Below, in pieces: positions 23,918-31,419 of a stretch of DNA of 64,000 bases. A program made the position numbers and the translations under genes. The DNA comes from Planctomycetota bacterium. GTDB lineage: Bacteria > Planctomycetota > UBA8742 > UBA2392. The stretch is taken from assembly GCA_022071975.1 (NCBI GenBank), contig JAJVIO010000005.1:1-64000 (forward strand). The letters run 5' to 3'. Positions within the stretch are counted from its first letter, which is position 1; each line of letters begins with the position of its first letter. The notes under the pieces were generated by a model that did not search any database, was not told the origin of the DNA, and saw only the letters and a list, made by a program, of their open reading frames with translations.

Positions 23918-24511
23918 ATGTACGAATTCATCCGTGGCAAGATTCACTCGATGCTGCCCGGCACAGTGGTGCTGGAGGCCGGCGGCGTGGGCTATCGCAT
24001 TGCGGTGCCGCTCTCGACCAGCGGCAAGCTCAAGGGCACCGAGGCGCTGCTGCTGGTGCATCACACCATCAACGCCGAGCAGGGCGAGGAACGCCTGTTC
24101 GGCTTCCTCACCGAGCGCGAGCGCGACCTGTTCCGCGCGCTGATCACGGTGAAAGGCATCGGCCCTTCCACGGCGATTACCGTGATGTGCGCGGCCGACC
24201 CCGACCAGATCATCAGCCTGGTGGCCGCCGCCGACGTGGCCGGCCTGCGCAAGTTCAAGGGCATCGGCCCCAAGACCGCCGAGCGCATGGTGACCGAGCT
24301 GCGCGATGATTTTGCGAAGATGGAACGCGGACGTCCCGTCCGCACCGGAGCGGGCGGGCCGCCCGCGCTTCAGAACGACGCCATCCTCGCGCTGTTGGCC
24401 CTGGGCTACCCCCAGAACAAAAGCGAAGCGGCCGTAACCAAAGCCGCCGAGAAACTGGGCGCCAACGCCAGCACCGAGGAGATGGTGCGGCAGGCGCTGC
24501 AGCTTGTGTAG
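23918..24511 (+). CDS. ruvA: Holliday junction branch-migration protein RuvA
   Basis: This subunit binds four-way DNA junctions and loads RuvB for branch migration. It is 197 residues long. Domain I is an OB fold (residues 1-65; MYEFIRGKIHSMLPG, VGYRIAVPLST). Domain II has two helix-hairpin-helix motifs, ITVKGIGPSTAI and KFKGIGPKTAERMV. Domain III is the RuvB-contact helix bundle (residues 150-197). The flexible linker at about 137-150 is encoded by two perfect palindromes, which look like an inserted repeat element. No ruvC or ruvB is adjacent. Confidence 0.95.
   Translation: MYEFIRGKIHSMLPGTVVLEAGGVGYRIAVPLSTSGKLKGTEALLLVHHTINAEQGEERLFGFLTERERDLFRALITVKGIGPSTAITVMCAADPDQIISLVAAADVAGLRKFKGIGPKTAERMVTELRDDFAKMERGRPVRTGAGGPPALQNDAILALLALGYPQNKSEAAVTKAAEKLGANASTEEMVRQALQLV
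24327..24366. repeat. Palindromic elements inside the ruvA linker
   Basis: GCGGAC-gtccc-GTCCGC (24327-24343) and GCGGGCGG-g-CCGCCCGC (24350-24366) lie within ruvA codons for the domain II-III linker. The first resembles the GCGGACA/TGTCCGC hairpins of intergenic regions near 2.2, 9.0 and 28.4 kb. Confidence 0.75.
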
Positions 24512-24536
24512 ACTATGAACCCGCAAGTCGTTCTGC

Positions 24537-24776
24537 TTGGGTGACGAAGTGCCGAAACCTGAACGCGACTATCCCACTGCTGAAGAACTTATCGAACGCT
24601 ATCGCCCTATGGTGCTGTCCGGAGCGAGCGCGGCCGAGGTTGTGGTGAGAGCCGTGGCGGAAAACCAGTGGCCATTGCATGTCATCCTGGCGCTAATGCG
24701 GCTCTATGGTATTGGACTCGGCGAGGCAAAGAAGATTACAGAACAAGAGTGCGCGCGTGTTCGTAGGAAGGACTAG
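24537..24776 (+). CDS. Small hypothetical protein, 79 residues
   Basis: It has a TTG start (a GTG four codons later is an alternative). The sequence PTAEELIERYRPMVLSG then AENQWPLHVILALMRLYGIG and GEAKKITEQE is helical. The LRxxYGxGLxEAK pattern recalls the C-terminal fold of ribosomal protein L7/L12 and its small stand-alone relatives. The gene follows ruvA by 25 bases. No function can be assigned. Confidence 0.6.
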   Translation: MGDEVPKPERDYPTAEELIERYRPMVLSGASAAEVVVRAVAENQWPLHVILALMRLYGIGLGEAKKITEQECARVRRKD

Positions 24777-24807
24777 CGCAAGCTCACGACCAATTCGTTC
24801 AATCCGG

Positions 24808-24864
24808 AACAGACACGTTGCCTTGCGTGTTCATGGGTCTAGTCTGTGCCGAAACACGATCCAC
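24808..24864 (+). repeat. Left copy of a 57-bp direct repeat flanking the 24967 gene
   Basis: AACAGACACGTTGCCTTGC and what follows to CCAC recurs at 25449-25506 with about six or seven differences. The two copies bracket a single gene-bearing segment of about 640 bp. Confidence 0.8.
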
Positions 24865-24966
24865 CAAACACGGAAGAGCTCTTCGACAAGCTCTGCAACT
24901 CGTGTGACTAGTGTCCTTCCGCCAGGTTCGCCAAGTACGCCGTTGAGCGTTTGGTATGATGGTTAT

Positions 24967-25443
24967 GTGTCGTATCTCCTCTACCTGACAAGTCCCGTTA
25001 GGAATCAGCACATTGCGGAAGAGCAAGTTCGAGCCGCGTTTGAGTTGCAACTAGCTGACCTGATCGAAAAGGTGCAAGCGCGCATCGAGGCGACAACTGC
25101 CGCAATTCCACGCAATCCGGCAATGGCAACACAACTTGTTGCGGAGGCTCAATCGCTTCGGGCAACTCGCACACACCTCAAAGAGAAAGCGCGAGGCGCT
25201 GGTCCTAATCCGCGTCTTACGGACACAGAAGCTGCTCAGATATCCGGGCTCCTTCATGAGATGCTAAGAGACGGTATGTGCCGAGACATTCGATGCGGTG
25301 GTTGCGGGAGTTCATTTCCTGCGTCGAAGGTTCGTGAAAAGAAGTGGGGATACAGTCACGGACCGTTGGCTGCGGGCGGTGGGTACTACTGGACTTGCCC
25401 TCGCGGCCACGTGCTCCACTGGGAACTGCTGTTCGTCAGCTAA
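24967..25443 (+). CDS. Hypothetical protein with C-terminal zinc-ribbon-like cysteines
   Basis: The GTG at 24967 gives 158 residues; the start is uncertain. The N-terminal half is helical (AEEQVRAAFELQLADLIEKV and more). The C-terminal third holds CRDIRCGGCGSSFPASK and YYWTCPRGHVLHW, a pattern of Cys-x2-Cys and Cys-x3-His that could bind zinc. Base composition is clearly less GC-rich than its neighbours, and the gene sits between two copies of a 57-bp direct repeat. Both features suggest recent acquisition. I do not recognise a family. Confidence 0.6.
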   Translation: MSYLLYLTSPVRNQHIAEEQVRAAFELQLADLIEKVQARIEATTAAIPRNPAMATQLVAEAQSLRATRTHLKEKARGAGPNPRLTDTEAAQISGLLHEMLRDGMCRDIRCGGCGSSFPASKVREKKWGYSHGPLAAGGGYYWTCPRGHVLHWELLFVS

Positions 25444-25448
25444 TCGGG

Positions 25449-25506
25449 AACAGACACGTTGCCTTGCATGTTCATGCGTTTAGTCTGGGCCGAAAACACG
25501 AACCAC
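25449..25506 (+). repeat. Right copy of the 57-bp direct repeat
   Basis: It matches 24808-24864 and lies immediately before the aldo/keto reductase start, so it probably is that gene's original leader and the left copy its duplicate. Confidence 0.8.
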
Positions 25507-25518
25507 GGAACACCAACC

Positions 25519-26493
25519 ATGTTCAACGCTGACATGCAGTACCGCTACATGGGCAAGTCGGGCCTGCGCCTTTCGGCGCTCAGCCTGGGCGGCTGGACCA
25601 CCTACGGCGCCAGTGTCAAAGACGAAGACACCGTCGAGAGCATCATCAAGCACGCCTACTCGGCCGGCGTGAACTTCTTCGACATCAGCGACATCTACGA
25701 AAAAGGCGAGGCCGAAAAAGCCATGGGCCGCGTGTTCAAAGAACTGCCGCGCCACGAGCTGGTGATCAGCACCAAGGTCTTCTGGCCCATGAGCGAAGAC
25801 GTGAACGACACTGGCCTCAGCCGCAAGCACATCTTCGAGAGCATCGAGAAGTCTTTAAAACGCATCGGCACCGACTACGTGGACATCTACTTCTGCCACC
25901 GGCCGGACCCCAACACGCCGGCCGAGGAAACCGCCTGCGCCATGAGCGACCTGATCCGCCAAGGCAAAGTGCTGTACTGGGGCACCAGCGAGCACAGCGC
26001 CGCGCAGATTCACGCGGCATCCACGGCCGCCAAGGAGTGGTACGCCTACCCGCCGCGGGTGGAGCAGCCGCAGCTGAGCCTGGTCGCGCGTCACCGCTAT
26101 CACACAGAGGTGCAGCCGGCGATCGAAGAGCTGGGCATGGGCGTGGTGACCTGGAGCCCCCTAGCCAGCGGCCTGCTCAGCGGCAAGTACGACGACGGCC
26201 TGCCCGAAGGCGCGCGCCTGTGGCGCAGCGAGAACCTGAGAAACTCGTACCTGACCGAGGACAACAAGCAGCGCGTGAAGAAGTTCAAGACGCTGGCCGA
26301 TGAAGTGGGCGTGACCCGCGCCCAACTGGCAATCGCCTGGTGCCTGGCCCAGAAGGGCGTAAGCAGCGTGATCACCGGCGCGACGAAGCTCGAGCAGCTG
26401 AAGCACAACCTCGAGGCGCTGAAGGTGCAGATCACCCCCGAGGTAAGCAAACGCATCGACGAAATCTTCCCGCCCACCATGGGCAAGAAGTAA
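25519..26493 (+). CDS. Aldo/keto reductase of the potassium-channel beta-subunit (KCNAB) group
   Basis: NADPH-dependent carbonyl reductase, cytoplasmic, 324 residues. The start at 25519 gives MQYRYMGKSGLRLSALSLGG, the usual opening. Catalytic residues are present: Asp and Tyr in FFDISDIYEKGEAEKAMG, Lys in LVISTKVFW and His in IYFCHRPDP. The NADPH-binding end is GVSSVITGATKLEQLKHN. The sequence resembles bacterial members of the AKR6/KCNAB group (VVTWSPLASGLLSGKYDDG). Physiological substrate unknown; aldehyde detoxification is typical for relatives. Confidence 0.92.
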   Translation: MFNADMQYRYMGKSGLRLSALSLGGWTTYGASVKDEDTVESIIKHAYSAGVNFFDISDIYEKGEAEKAMGRVFKELPRHELVISTKVFWPMSEDVNDTGLSRKHIFESIEKSLKRIGTDYVDIYFCHRPDPNTPAEETACAMSDLIRQGKVLYWGTSEHSAAQIHAASTAAKEWYAYPPRVEQPQLSLVARHRYHTEVQPAIEELGMGVVTWSPLASGLLSGKYDDGLPEGARLWRSENLRNSYLTEDNKQRVKKFKTLADEVGVTRAQLAIAWCLAQKGVSSVITGATKLEQLKHNLEALKVQITPEVSKRIDEIFPPTMGKK

Positions 26494-26592
26494 GTGATGC
26501 GGGCGCCTCGCCCGCAGTTGTGTTGCGGCCGCCTCGGCCGCAGGCGCGGGCAGGGTGCCCGCGCCACAGTGCGGGCGGGGCGCCCGCATCAC
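26494..26592. repeat. Nested four-hairpin palindrome between convergent genes
   Basis: The outer arms GTGATGCGGGCGCC (26494-26507) and GGCGCCCGCATCAC (26579-26592) are exact reverse complements. Inside are further palindromes: GCGGGCGCCTCGCCCGC, GCGGCCGCCTCGGCCGC, GCGGGCAGGGTGCCCGC and GCGGGCGGGGCGCCCGC. The 99-bp element fills the whole space between the aldo/keto reductase and ETF-QO stops, so it may act as a bidirectional terminator as well as a repeat element. Confidence 0.85.
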
Positions 26593-26594
26593 GG

Positions 26595-28331
26595 CTACAT
26601 CTCCGTGTAGATCGGGCCGCCGCCGCCTTCTGGTACTACCCAGTTGATGACCTGGTAGGGGTCCTTGATGTCGCAGGTCTTGCAGTGCACGCAGTTGCTG
26701 GCGTTGATTTTCAGCACCAGGCCCTGGGCATTGGACCGACCCTGACCCTCACGATCCAGCTGCGGGCTCATGCCCTTGCCCTCGTCGCGCGGCACCATCT
26801 CGTAGACCTTGGCCGGGCAGAAGTGCTGGCAGGGGTTGCCGTACTCTACGGTGCACTTCGTGACGCACACGTCGGGCTGCGTCACCTGCAAATGGCAGGG
26901 CTGGTTTTCCTCGTGCGTGCTGCCTGAGTAGTACACGTCCTTCAGCTTGTCGAAGGTCAGCTTGTCGTCGTACTGGGCCGGGTCCTGCGCGGGCGTGGTG
27001 CCGGGGTAGGCCACGCGCCCGAGCTCGTGGTCCGGCTCGCTGCGCAGGCGGCCGAAGAAACCGCGGCCCCCGGTGACCAGGCTCGCGGCCGTGTTGGCCA
27101 TGCCGAAGATTTCACTGAGCTGGAAGCCCTGGCGGAAGTTGCGAACGGACCACAGCTCGGCCTTGGCCCAGCTGGTCTCGAAGGCGTTCTGGTACTTGTG
27201 CAGGCGCTCGGCGCTGAAGTCGTTGTCTTTCAGGCATTCGAAAATGGTCTCGGCCGCGAGCATGCCGGACTTCATGGCCAGGTGAATGCCCTTGAGGCGC
27301 ATGCTGTTCAGGAAGCCGGCGGTGTCGCCGACCAGCAGCACGCCGTCGGCGCTGAGTTTCGGCATGGCCCAGTAGCCGCCGTCGGGGATGGTCTTGGCGC
27401 CGTAGTGCAGGATTTCGCCGTCTTCGAGAATGCTGCGCAGGAAGGCGTGGGTCTTCCAGGTCTGGAACAGCTTGTGGGGGTCGAGGGTGGGGTCCGTGTA
27501 ATCGAGCCCCACGACAAGGCCGATGCTGACCATGTCGTTGTCCATGCCGTAGATCCAGCCGCCGCCGAACACGCCGTTGGGCAGCGGGTAGTTCATGGTG
27601 TGGTAGACGTCGCCCTTCTTGATGACCTGCTTGCCCTTCTCGCCCAGCTTCCAGACCTCTTTCACGCCGATCTGGTACATCTGGTGGTTGCGCTTTTCAT
27701 CCAGCTTGAGTTTCGGGATCAGGTGCTTGGCGAGCGAACCGCGGGTGCCTTCGCCCAGCACGGTGACCTTGGCGACCAGGTCGCCGCCGGGCATGAACTC
27801 GCCCTCTTTCCTTTCTCCCCACTTGTCCACGCCCATGTCGCGCGCGCGCACGCCCTTCACACGCTTGCCCTCATACAGGACTTCGGCGCCGGGGAAGCCG
27901 GGGAACACGTTGACGCCCAGCTCTTCGGCCTTGGCGGCCATCCACTTCACGACCTTGTTGAGGCTGACAATGAACTTGCCGTGGTTGCGCATCACGGGCG
28001 GCACGAACCTGGGCCCGCTGCGCTTGCCGTTCTTCCTGAGCTCGATCATCGCGTCGTTGATGACCTCGGACTCGACGGGGAAGCCGAGCGACTGCCAGTC
28101 GGGGAACAGCTCAGAGATGCCCTTGGGGTCCATCACCGCGCCGGAAAGCTGGTGGTGGCCGATCTCGGGGGCTTTCTCGATCAGGCTGATCTCGGCGCTG
28201 AGCGGCGTGGATGCGCTCTCGTTGTGCTTGTTGATCAGCTGCTTGAGTTTGATGGCGCAGGCCAGGTTGGCGGGCCCGGCGCCGACCAGCAGCACGTCCT
28301 GCTCCATCACTTCGCGTTGGATGTCGCTCAT
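26595..28331 (-). CDS. etfD: Electron-transfer-flavoprotein:ubiquinone oxidoreductase
   Basis: This membrane-associated flavoprotein passes electrons from ETF, and so from acyl-CoA dehydrogenases, to quinone. It is 578 residues long. The FAD-binding turn DVLLVGAGPANLACAIKL is at residue 13, with IEKAPEIGHHQLSGAVMDP following. A C-terminal 4Fe-4S ferredoxin-like domain carries FCPAKVYEM and NCVHCKTCDIKDP. The family's usual ending with the iron-sulfur domain is intact. The acyl-CoA dehydrogenase at 31927 could be an electron source through ETF. No etfAB is present in the window. Confidence 0.93.
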   Translation of the reverse strand: MSDIQREVMEQDVLLVGAGPANLACAIKLKQLINKHNESASTPLSAEISLIEKAPEIGHHQLSGAVMDPKGISELFPDWQSLGFPVESEVINDAMIELRKNGKRSGPRFVPPVMRNHGKFIVSLNKVVKWMAAKAEELGVNVFPGFPGAEVLYEGKRVKGVRARDMGVDKWGERKEGEFMPGGDLVAKVTVLGEGTRGSLAKHLIPKLKLDEKRNHQMYQIGVKEVWKLGEKGKQVIKKGDVYHTMNYPLPNGVFGGGWIYGMDNDMVSIGLVVGLDYTDPTLDPHKLFQTWKTHAFLRSILEDGEILHYGAKTIPDGGYWAMPKLSADGVLLVGDTAGFLNSMRLKGIHLAMKSGMLAAETIFECLKDNDFSAERLHKYQNAFETSWAKAELWSVRNFRQGFQLSEIFGMANTAASLVTGGRGFFGRLRSEPDHELGRVAYPGTTPAQDPAQYDDKLTFDKLKDVYYSGSTHEENQPCHLQVTQPDVCVTKCTVEYGNPCQHFCPAKVYEMVPRDEGKGMSPQLDREGQGRSNAQGLVLKINASNCVHCKTCDIKDPYQVINWVVPEGGGGPIYTEM

Positions 28332-28731
28332 GGCTGTTTAAACCCCGGTTCAAACCACAGCGTCCAACTTAGCGAAGCCACGCGCCACGCCAAGAGCGAA
28401 TACAGGAGGCCAAGGTCGGGAATCGGGTGGGGCGGACAGCCTGTCCGCCTGCGATGCTGAACAGCAAATTACCAATAACCAATTTTCAATTACCAATGAC
28501 AAAGGCCGGGAACCACGAAGGGCCACGAAGGACCACGAAGAACCGCACAGACGGGTGATCGCTTCGTACTCCCTGGTTGTCCTTCATAGTCGAGTCCACG
28601 CGAGGCAGTGCCAATTGGTAACTGGTAATTGGAAATTGGTTATTGGTAATTCGCTGTTGGTCGCATCTGCCGCCTGCCTCCTGCCTCCTGCCTCCTGCCT
28701 CCCGCCTCCCGCCTCCCGCCTCCTGAACTGC
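28332..28731. repeat. Gap with inverted heptamer arrays and CCTGCCT array
   Basis: AATTACCAATAACCAATTTT (from about 28454) and its partner GGTAATTGGAAATTGG (from about 28627) form an inverted heptamer pair. Between them are GGGCCACGAAGGACCACGAAG units. At about 28672-28735 runs a CCTGCCTC heptamer array. GGCGGACAGCCTGTCCGCC near 28432-28451 is another palindrome. No gene is supported. Confidence 0.7.
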
Positions 28732-28929
28732 CTACTCCCCGAACAGCATCATGTAGACCGCGAACACCGCCGCGGTGATGCCCAGCACCGCCTGCAAGCC
28801 TACCTGGATCGCGAGCGCCCAGGCCGGCGGGCGGCGGCTGCTGGTCTTCCAGTTGTTGATGCTGCGGTACGCGCCGATGAAGGCTATCGCCGCCACACCC
28901 AGGATCGCGCCCACGACCAGTCCGTGCAT
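28732..28929 (-). CDS. Small two-span membrane protein
   Basis: 65 residues, with helices at about 4-20 (VGAILGVAAIAFIGAY) and about 38-62 (IQVGLQAVLGITAAVFAVYM) and a basic loop between (NNWKTSSRRPPAW). It starts 15 bases after the glycerate kinase stop on the same strand, so it is probably the distal gene of that transcript. No family recognised; a small membrane accessory protein is all that can be said. Confidence 0.65.
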   Translation of the reverse strand: MHGLVVGAILGVAAIAFIGAYRSINNWKTSSRRPPAWALAIQVGLQAVLGITAAVFAVYMMLFGE

Positions 28930-28944
28930 GCGCCTATCGTGGAA

Positions 28945-30072
28945 TCATGCGCCCGCACGGGCAAGCAGCAGGCGCGTCACGTAGGCCGCGTGTTTGCGCA
29001 GGTTGGCCTTGCCCTCGTTCAGGCTGTCCTGGCGGCGCGCGCCGTAGGGGCTGATGCCGAACACGGCCGTGACGCCCGGGATGTTCACCTCGCCGGCAAC
29101 CTGGCCGGCCAGCACCACCAGCGGCACGTTCTGGCCCTTGCAGTCCTCGGCCAGTGAAGCGATCAGCTTGCCGTGGGCGGTCTGCGCGTCGTAGCTGCCC
29201 TCGCCGGTCAGCACCAGCGCGGCGCCCTGCAGCAACCTGCGGAAGCCGAGCAGCTCCAGCACGTTGTCCGCGCCGGGCAGCAGCCCGCCGCCCAGCAGCG
29301 AATACACGCCGTAGCCCAGGCCGCCGGCCGCGCCGCTGCCGGGCTCCAGGCCGTTGCCGCGCAGGCCGGCCTTGGCGGTCGCCAGCGACAGCATGGCGAG
29401 GCCTTCCTCCAGCTTGTGCATGGTACGGGTGGTGCCGCCCTTCTGCGCCACGTAGCTGCGGCTGGCGCCATGGGGGCCGAGCATGGGCGCCATGATGTCG
29501 CACAGGGCCGACAGCTTCACGGTCTTAAGGCGCGGGTCCAGGCTCGCCGTGTCGCAGGCGCGGATCTTCAGCAGGGTGTCGCCCGTGGGCGTGAGCGGTG
29601 TTCCGGCTTCATCGAAAAACTTCGCGCCCAATGCCTGCGCCATGCCAGCGCCGCCGTCGCTGGTGGCGCTGCCGCCGAGGCCGATCAGCAGCTCGCGCGC
29701 GCCTGCATCGAGCGCGGCCTTGAGCAGCTGGCCGACGCCGAAGGTGTGGGTGAGTGCCGGGTTGCGCTCGGCTTCGTCCAGCCGCCACAGACCGCAGGCC
29801 TGGGCGGACTCAACCAGCGCGCGTCTGCCGTCGGCGCTGAGGGCGAACTCGGCGTCGACTTCACGGCCGAGGGGGTCCTGCACGCGGATTCTGCGGCGTT
29901 GCGGGAAGGCTTCGCGCAGCACATCCAGGGTGCCTTCGCCGCCGTCGGCCACGGGCAGGCGCAGCACGTCGGCCTGGGGCGCGGCGTCCAGCACGCCAAG
30001 GGCCAGCGCCTCCGCGGCCTCGGCGGCGGTGCAGCACTGCTTGAACTTGTCCGGCGCACAAATGACGCGCAT
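28945..30072 (-). CDS. garK: Glycerate kinase (GlxK/GarK family)
   Basis: It phosphorylates D-glycerate with ATP, feeding glyoxylate or serine carbon into glycolysis. The 375-residue length matches the family. Typical segments are VICAPDKFKQCCTAAEAAEAL at the N terminus (CTAAEAAEA in place of the usual S-x-AxEAA), VADGGEGTLDVL, GLGGSATSDGGAGMAQALG near residue 126 and VLTGEGSYDAQTAHGK near residue 286. The ATG at 30072 is the natural start. Whether 2- or 3-phosphoglycerate is produced cannot be read from sequence with certainty. Confidence 0.92.
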   Translation of the reverse strand: MRVICAPDKFKQCCTAAEAAEALALGVLDAAPQADVLRLPVADGGEGTLDVLREAFPQRRRIRVQDPLGREVDAEFALSADGRRALVESAQACGLWRLDEAERNPALTHTFGVGQLLKAALDAGARELLIGLGGSATSDGGAGMAQALGAKFFDEAGTPLTPTGDTLLKIRACDTASLDPRLKTVKLSALCDIMAPMLGPHGASRSYVAQKGGTTRTMHKLEEGLAMLSLATAKAGLRGNGLEPGSGAAGGLGYGVYSLLGGGLLPGADNVLELLGFRRLLQGAALVLTGEGSYDAQTAHGKLIASLAEDCKGQNVPLVVLAGQVAGEVNIPGVTAVFGISPYGARRQDSLNEGKANLRKHAAYVTRLLLARAGA

Positions 30073-30082
30073 GGCTTCGCCA

Positions 30083-30170
30083 GGTTGTAGGGATTAGGTT
30101 GTAGGTTGTAGGGCGGCGACGCATCGGCATCGGCCCTACAACCTATAACCTACTACCTACAACCTGCTTC
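30083..30170. repeat. Inverted pair of GGTTGTA-type heptamer arrays
   Basis: AGGTTGTAGG, ATTAGGTTGTAGGTTGTAGG at about 30082-30111 is answered by ACAACCTATAACCTACTACC at about 30138-30168 after a short loop. The unit is seven bases with point variation. The same unit type recurs near 61.99 and 62.19 kb. Confidence 0.8.
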
Positions 30171-30386
30171 CTAGCCCTCGCGGGTCAGGTAGAACACGCG
30201 GCGCGAGTCGTCCTGCGAGACGGGCTCGGTGATTACGCTGACCAGCCGGTAGCCCTGCTGGGCGTAGTTGCGCAGCATCATGGACTCGCTGTCCACGCCG
30301 CAGAAGCCGGGGTTGTTCTTGTCGGTCTCGTGGCGCTCGTGGGCGTTGACGATGCGTTCCACTACGAGGTATTCCGCGGCTGCCAT
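30171..30386 (-). CDS. Small hypothetical protein (DUF4177-like appearance)
   Basis: 71 residues, with GGGAGA upstream of the ATG. MAAAEYLVVERIVNAH is followed by LRNYAQQGYRLVSVITEP and RRVFYLTREG. The pattern of an N-terminal strand, a helix ending in QQGYRLVSV and a C-terminal strand resembles the small DUF4177 fold, but the match is only by eye. The gene is soluble, free of cysteine clusters, and flanked on both sides by heptamer arrays. Confidence 0.65.
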   Translation of the reverse strand: MAAAEYLVVERIVNAHERHETDKNNPGFCGVDSESMMLRNYAQQGYRLVSVITEPVSQDDSRRVFYLTREG

Positions 30387-30403
30387 CGTGATCTCCCTTG
30401 TTG

Positions 30404-30500
30404 AGTTCGAAGTACAGAGTACTGAGTACAGCGTACAGAACTGCCTGGGGCGTCACTGTACTCAGCACTCTGTACTCTGGACTTCCTCTACTTCCTACTT
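30404..30500. repeat. Inverted pair of GTACAGA-type heptamer arrays
   Basis: AGTACAGAGTACTGAGTACAG (seven-base unit GTACAGA/GTACTGA) at about 30410-30440 is followed by the reverse array ACTGTACTCAGCACTCTG at about 30456-30478 and TACTTCC units to about 30500. These continue to the end of the next gene. Confidence 0.8.
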
Positions 30501-30824
30501 CCCTCTTACTTCTCCCATCAGGCGATCCAGCGCGTCCAGGTAACTCATCAGGGCCTGGCGCCCGGCGGGTGTGATTTCGTAGCTGGTCTGGGTGCGACGG
30601 CCGAACATGCCCTTGGAAGTCCGCACGTAGCCGGCCTGCTCAAGCTTCTGGGAATGCGTGCTGAGGTTGCCGTCGGTGGCCTCGGTCAGGGCCTTGAGCT
30701 CGTTGAAGCTCAGGCGCCCCTGGGTGCCGAGCGCGGACAGAATGGCCAGCCGCACGCGCTCATGGATGATGGGGTCGAGCTCCAGCGCGGCGTGGATCGG
30801 GTTGGCGCTTGTCTTACCAGCCAT
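30495..30824 (-). CDS. Winged-helix transcriptional regulator (HTH_34-like)
   Basis: A 109-residue DNA-binding protein. HERVRLAILSALGTQGRLSF opens the winged helix, NELKALTEATDGNLSTHSQK is the recognition region and RRTQTSYEITPAGRQAL the wing and C-terminal helix. This is the compact regulator type that resembles MarR/ArsR proteins. It starts within the end of the upstream membrane-protein gene (11-base overlap), so the two are cotranscribed. Regulators of this type often accompany a small membrane protein; the ligand is unknown. Confidence 0.85.
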   Translation of the reverse strand: MAGKTSANPIHAALELDPIIHERVRLAILSALGTQGRLSFNELKALTEATDGNLSTHSQKLEQAGYVRTSKGMFGRRTQTSYEITPAGRQALMSYLDALDRLMGEVRGK

Positions 30825-31419
30825 AGCGGACTCCTACCCAGACCCCCAGAAGGAAATGCCCGGCGCCGAAGGTGCTTGTGTACATCACGAAATCAAGGTT
30901 CAGGCCGGGGATCACGCCCAGCACACCGCCCAGCAGCGTGAAGATGCCCAGCATGCGCACGCTGGTCAGCGAGTGCGCGCTGGCGGCGATCAGCGCCGCG
31001 CCGTAGCACAGCATCCAGACGCCGAAAATGATGTCCAGATGGCCCTGCAAGGTCAGCCCGGCCGTCAACGCGCCGCCCACGGCCAGGGCGGGCAGCATGG
31101 CGAACAGCACCCGGCGCCCCAGGCGCGCGGCCAGCGGCTGGCCGTCTTTGCGCGCGCGGTACATCATGCCCAGCAGGTTGAGCGTCACCGAAAGCAGCAG
31201 GGTGGAGCCCCACAGGATCACCAGCTTGTGCAGCAGCGTGGTGGAAAGGGTCAGGCGCGCCAAAGGCTCGGCCGCGCCGGCCTGTGCCGTGAAGCCTGCG
31301 GCCAGGAAGGCCAGCACGCCGGAAGCGATCAAGGCCGCGCCGGAAAGCGAGGTAAGGCGCGAGTTAGCCTCAAGGGCCGCGCGTATGGTCTGCAGGTCAG
31401 TGGCGGAAGTCTGCTGCAT
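30814..31419 (-). CDS. Six-span hypothetical membrane protein
   Basis: 201 residues. About six hydrophobic helices: LSGAALIASGVLAFLAAGF, LHKLVILWGSTLLLSVTLNL, VLFAMLPALAVGGALTAGL, IIFGVWMLCYGAALIAASAH, LGIFTLLGGVLGVIPGL and GAGHFLLGVWVGV. No transporter or enzyme motif is visible. It overlaps the downstream regulator gene, so the pair probably forms a functional unit in which the regulator controls the operon. Inner-membrane localisation is inferred. Confidence 0.75.
   Translation of the reverse strand: MQQTSATDLQTIRAALEANSRLTSLSGAALIASGVLAFLAAGFTAQAGAAEPLARLTLSTTLLHKLVILWGSTLLLSVTLNLLGMMYRARKDGQPLAARLGRRVLFAMLPALAVGGALTAGLTLQGHLDIIFGVWMLCYGAALIAASAHSLTSVRMLGIFTLLGGVLGVIPGLNLDFVMYTSTFGAGHFLLGVWVGVRYGW

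Noticed and set aside
27027-28460. Long forward frame antisense to ETF-QO
   Set aside because: ETF-QO on the reverse strand carries FAD and iron-sulfur motifs over its full length; the forward frame has none.
30083-30170. Telomere-like GGTTGTA repeats
   Set aside because: They are internal, degenerate, arranged as an inverted pair and one of several heptamer types, so a chromosome end is not indicated.
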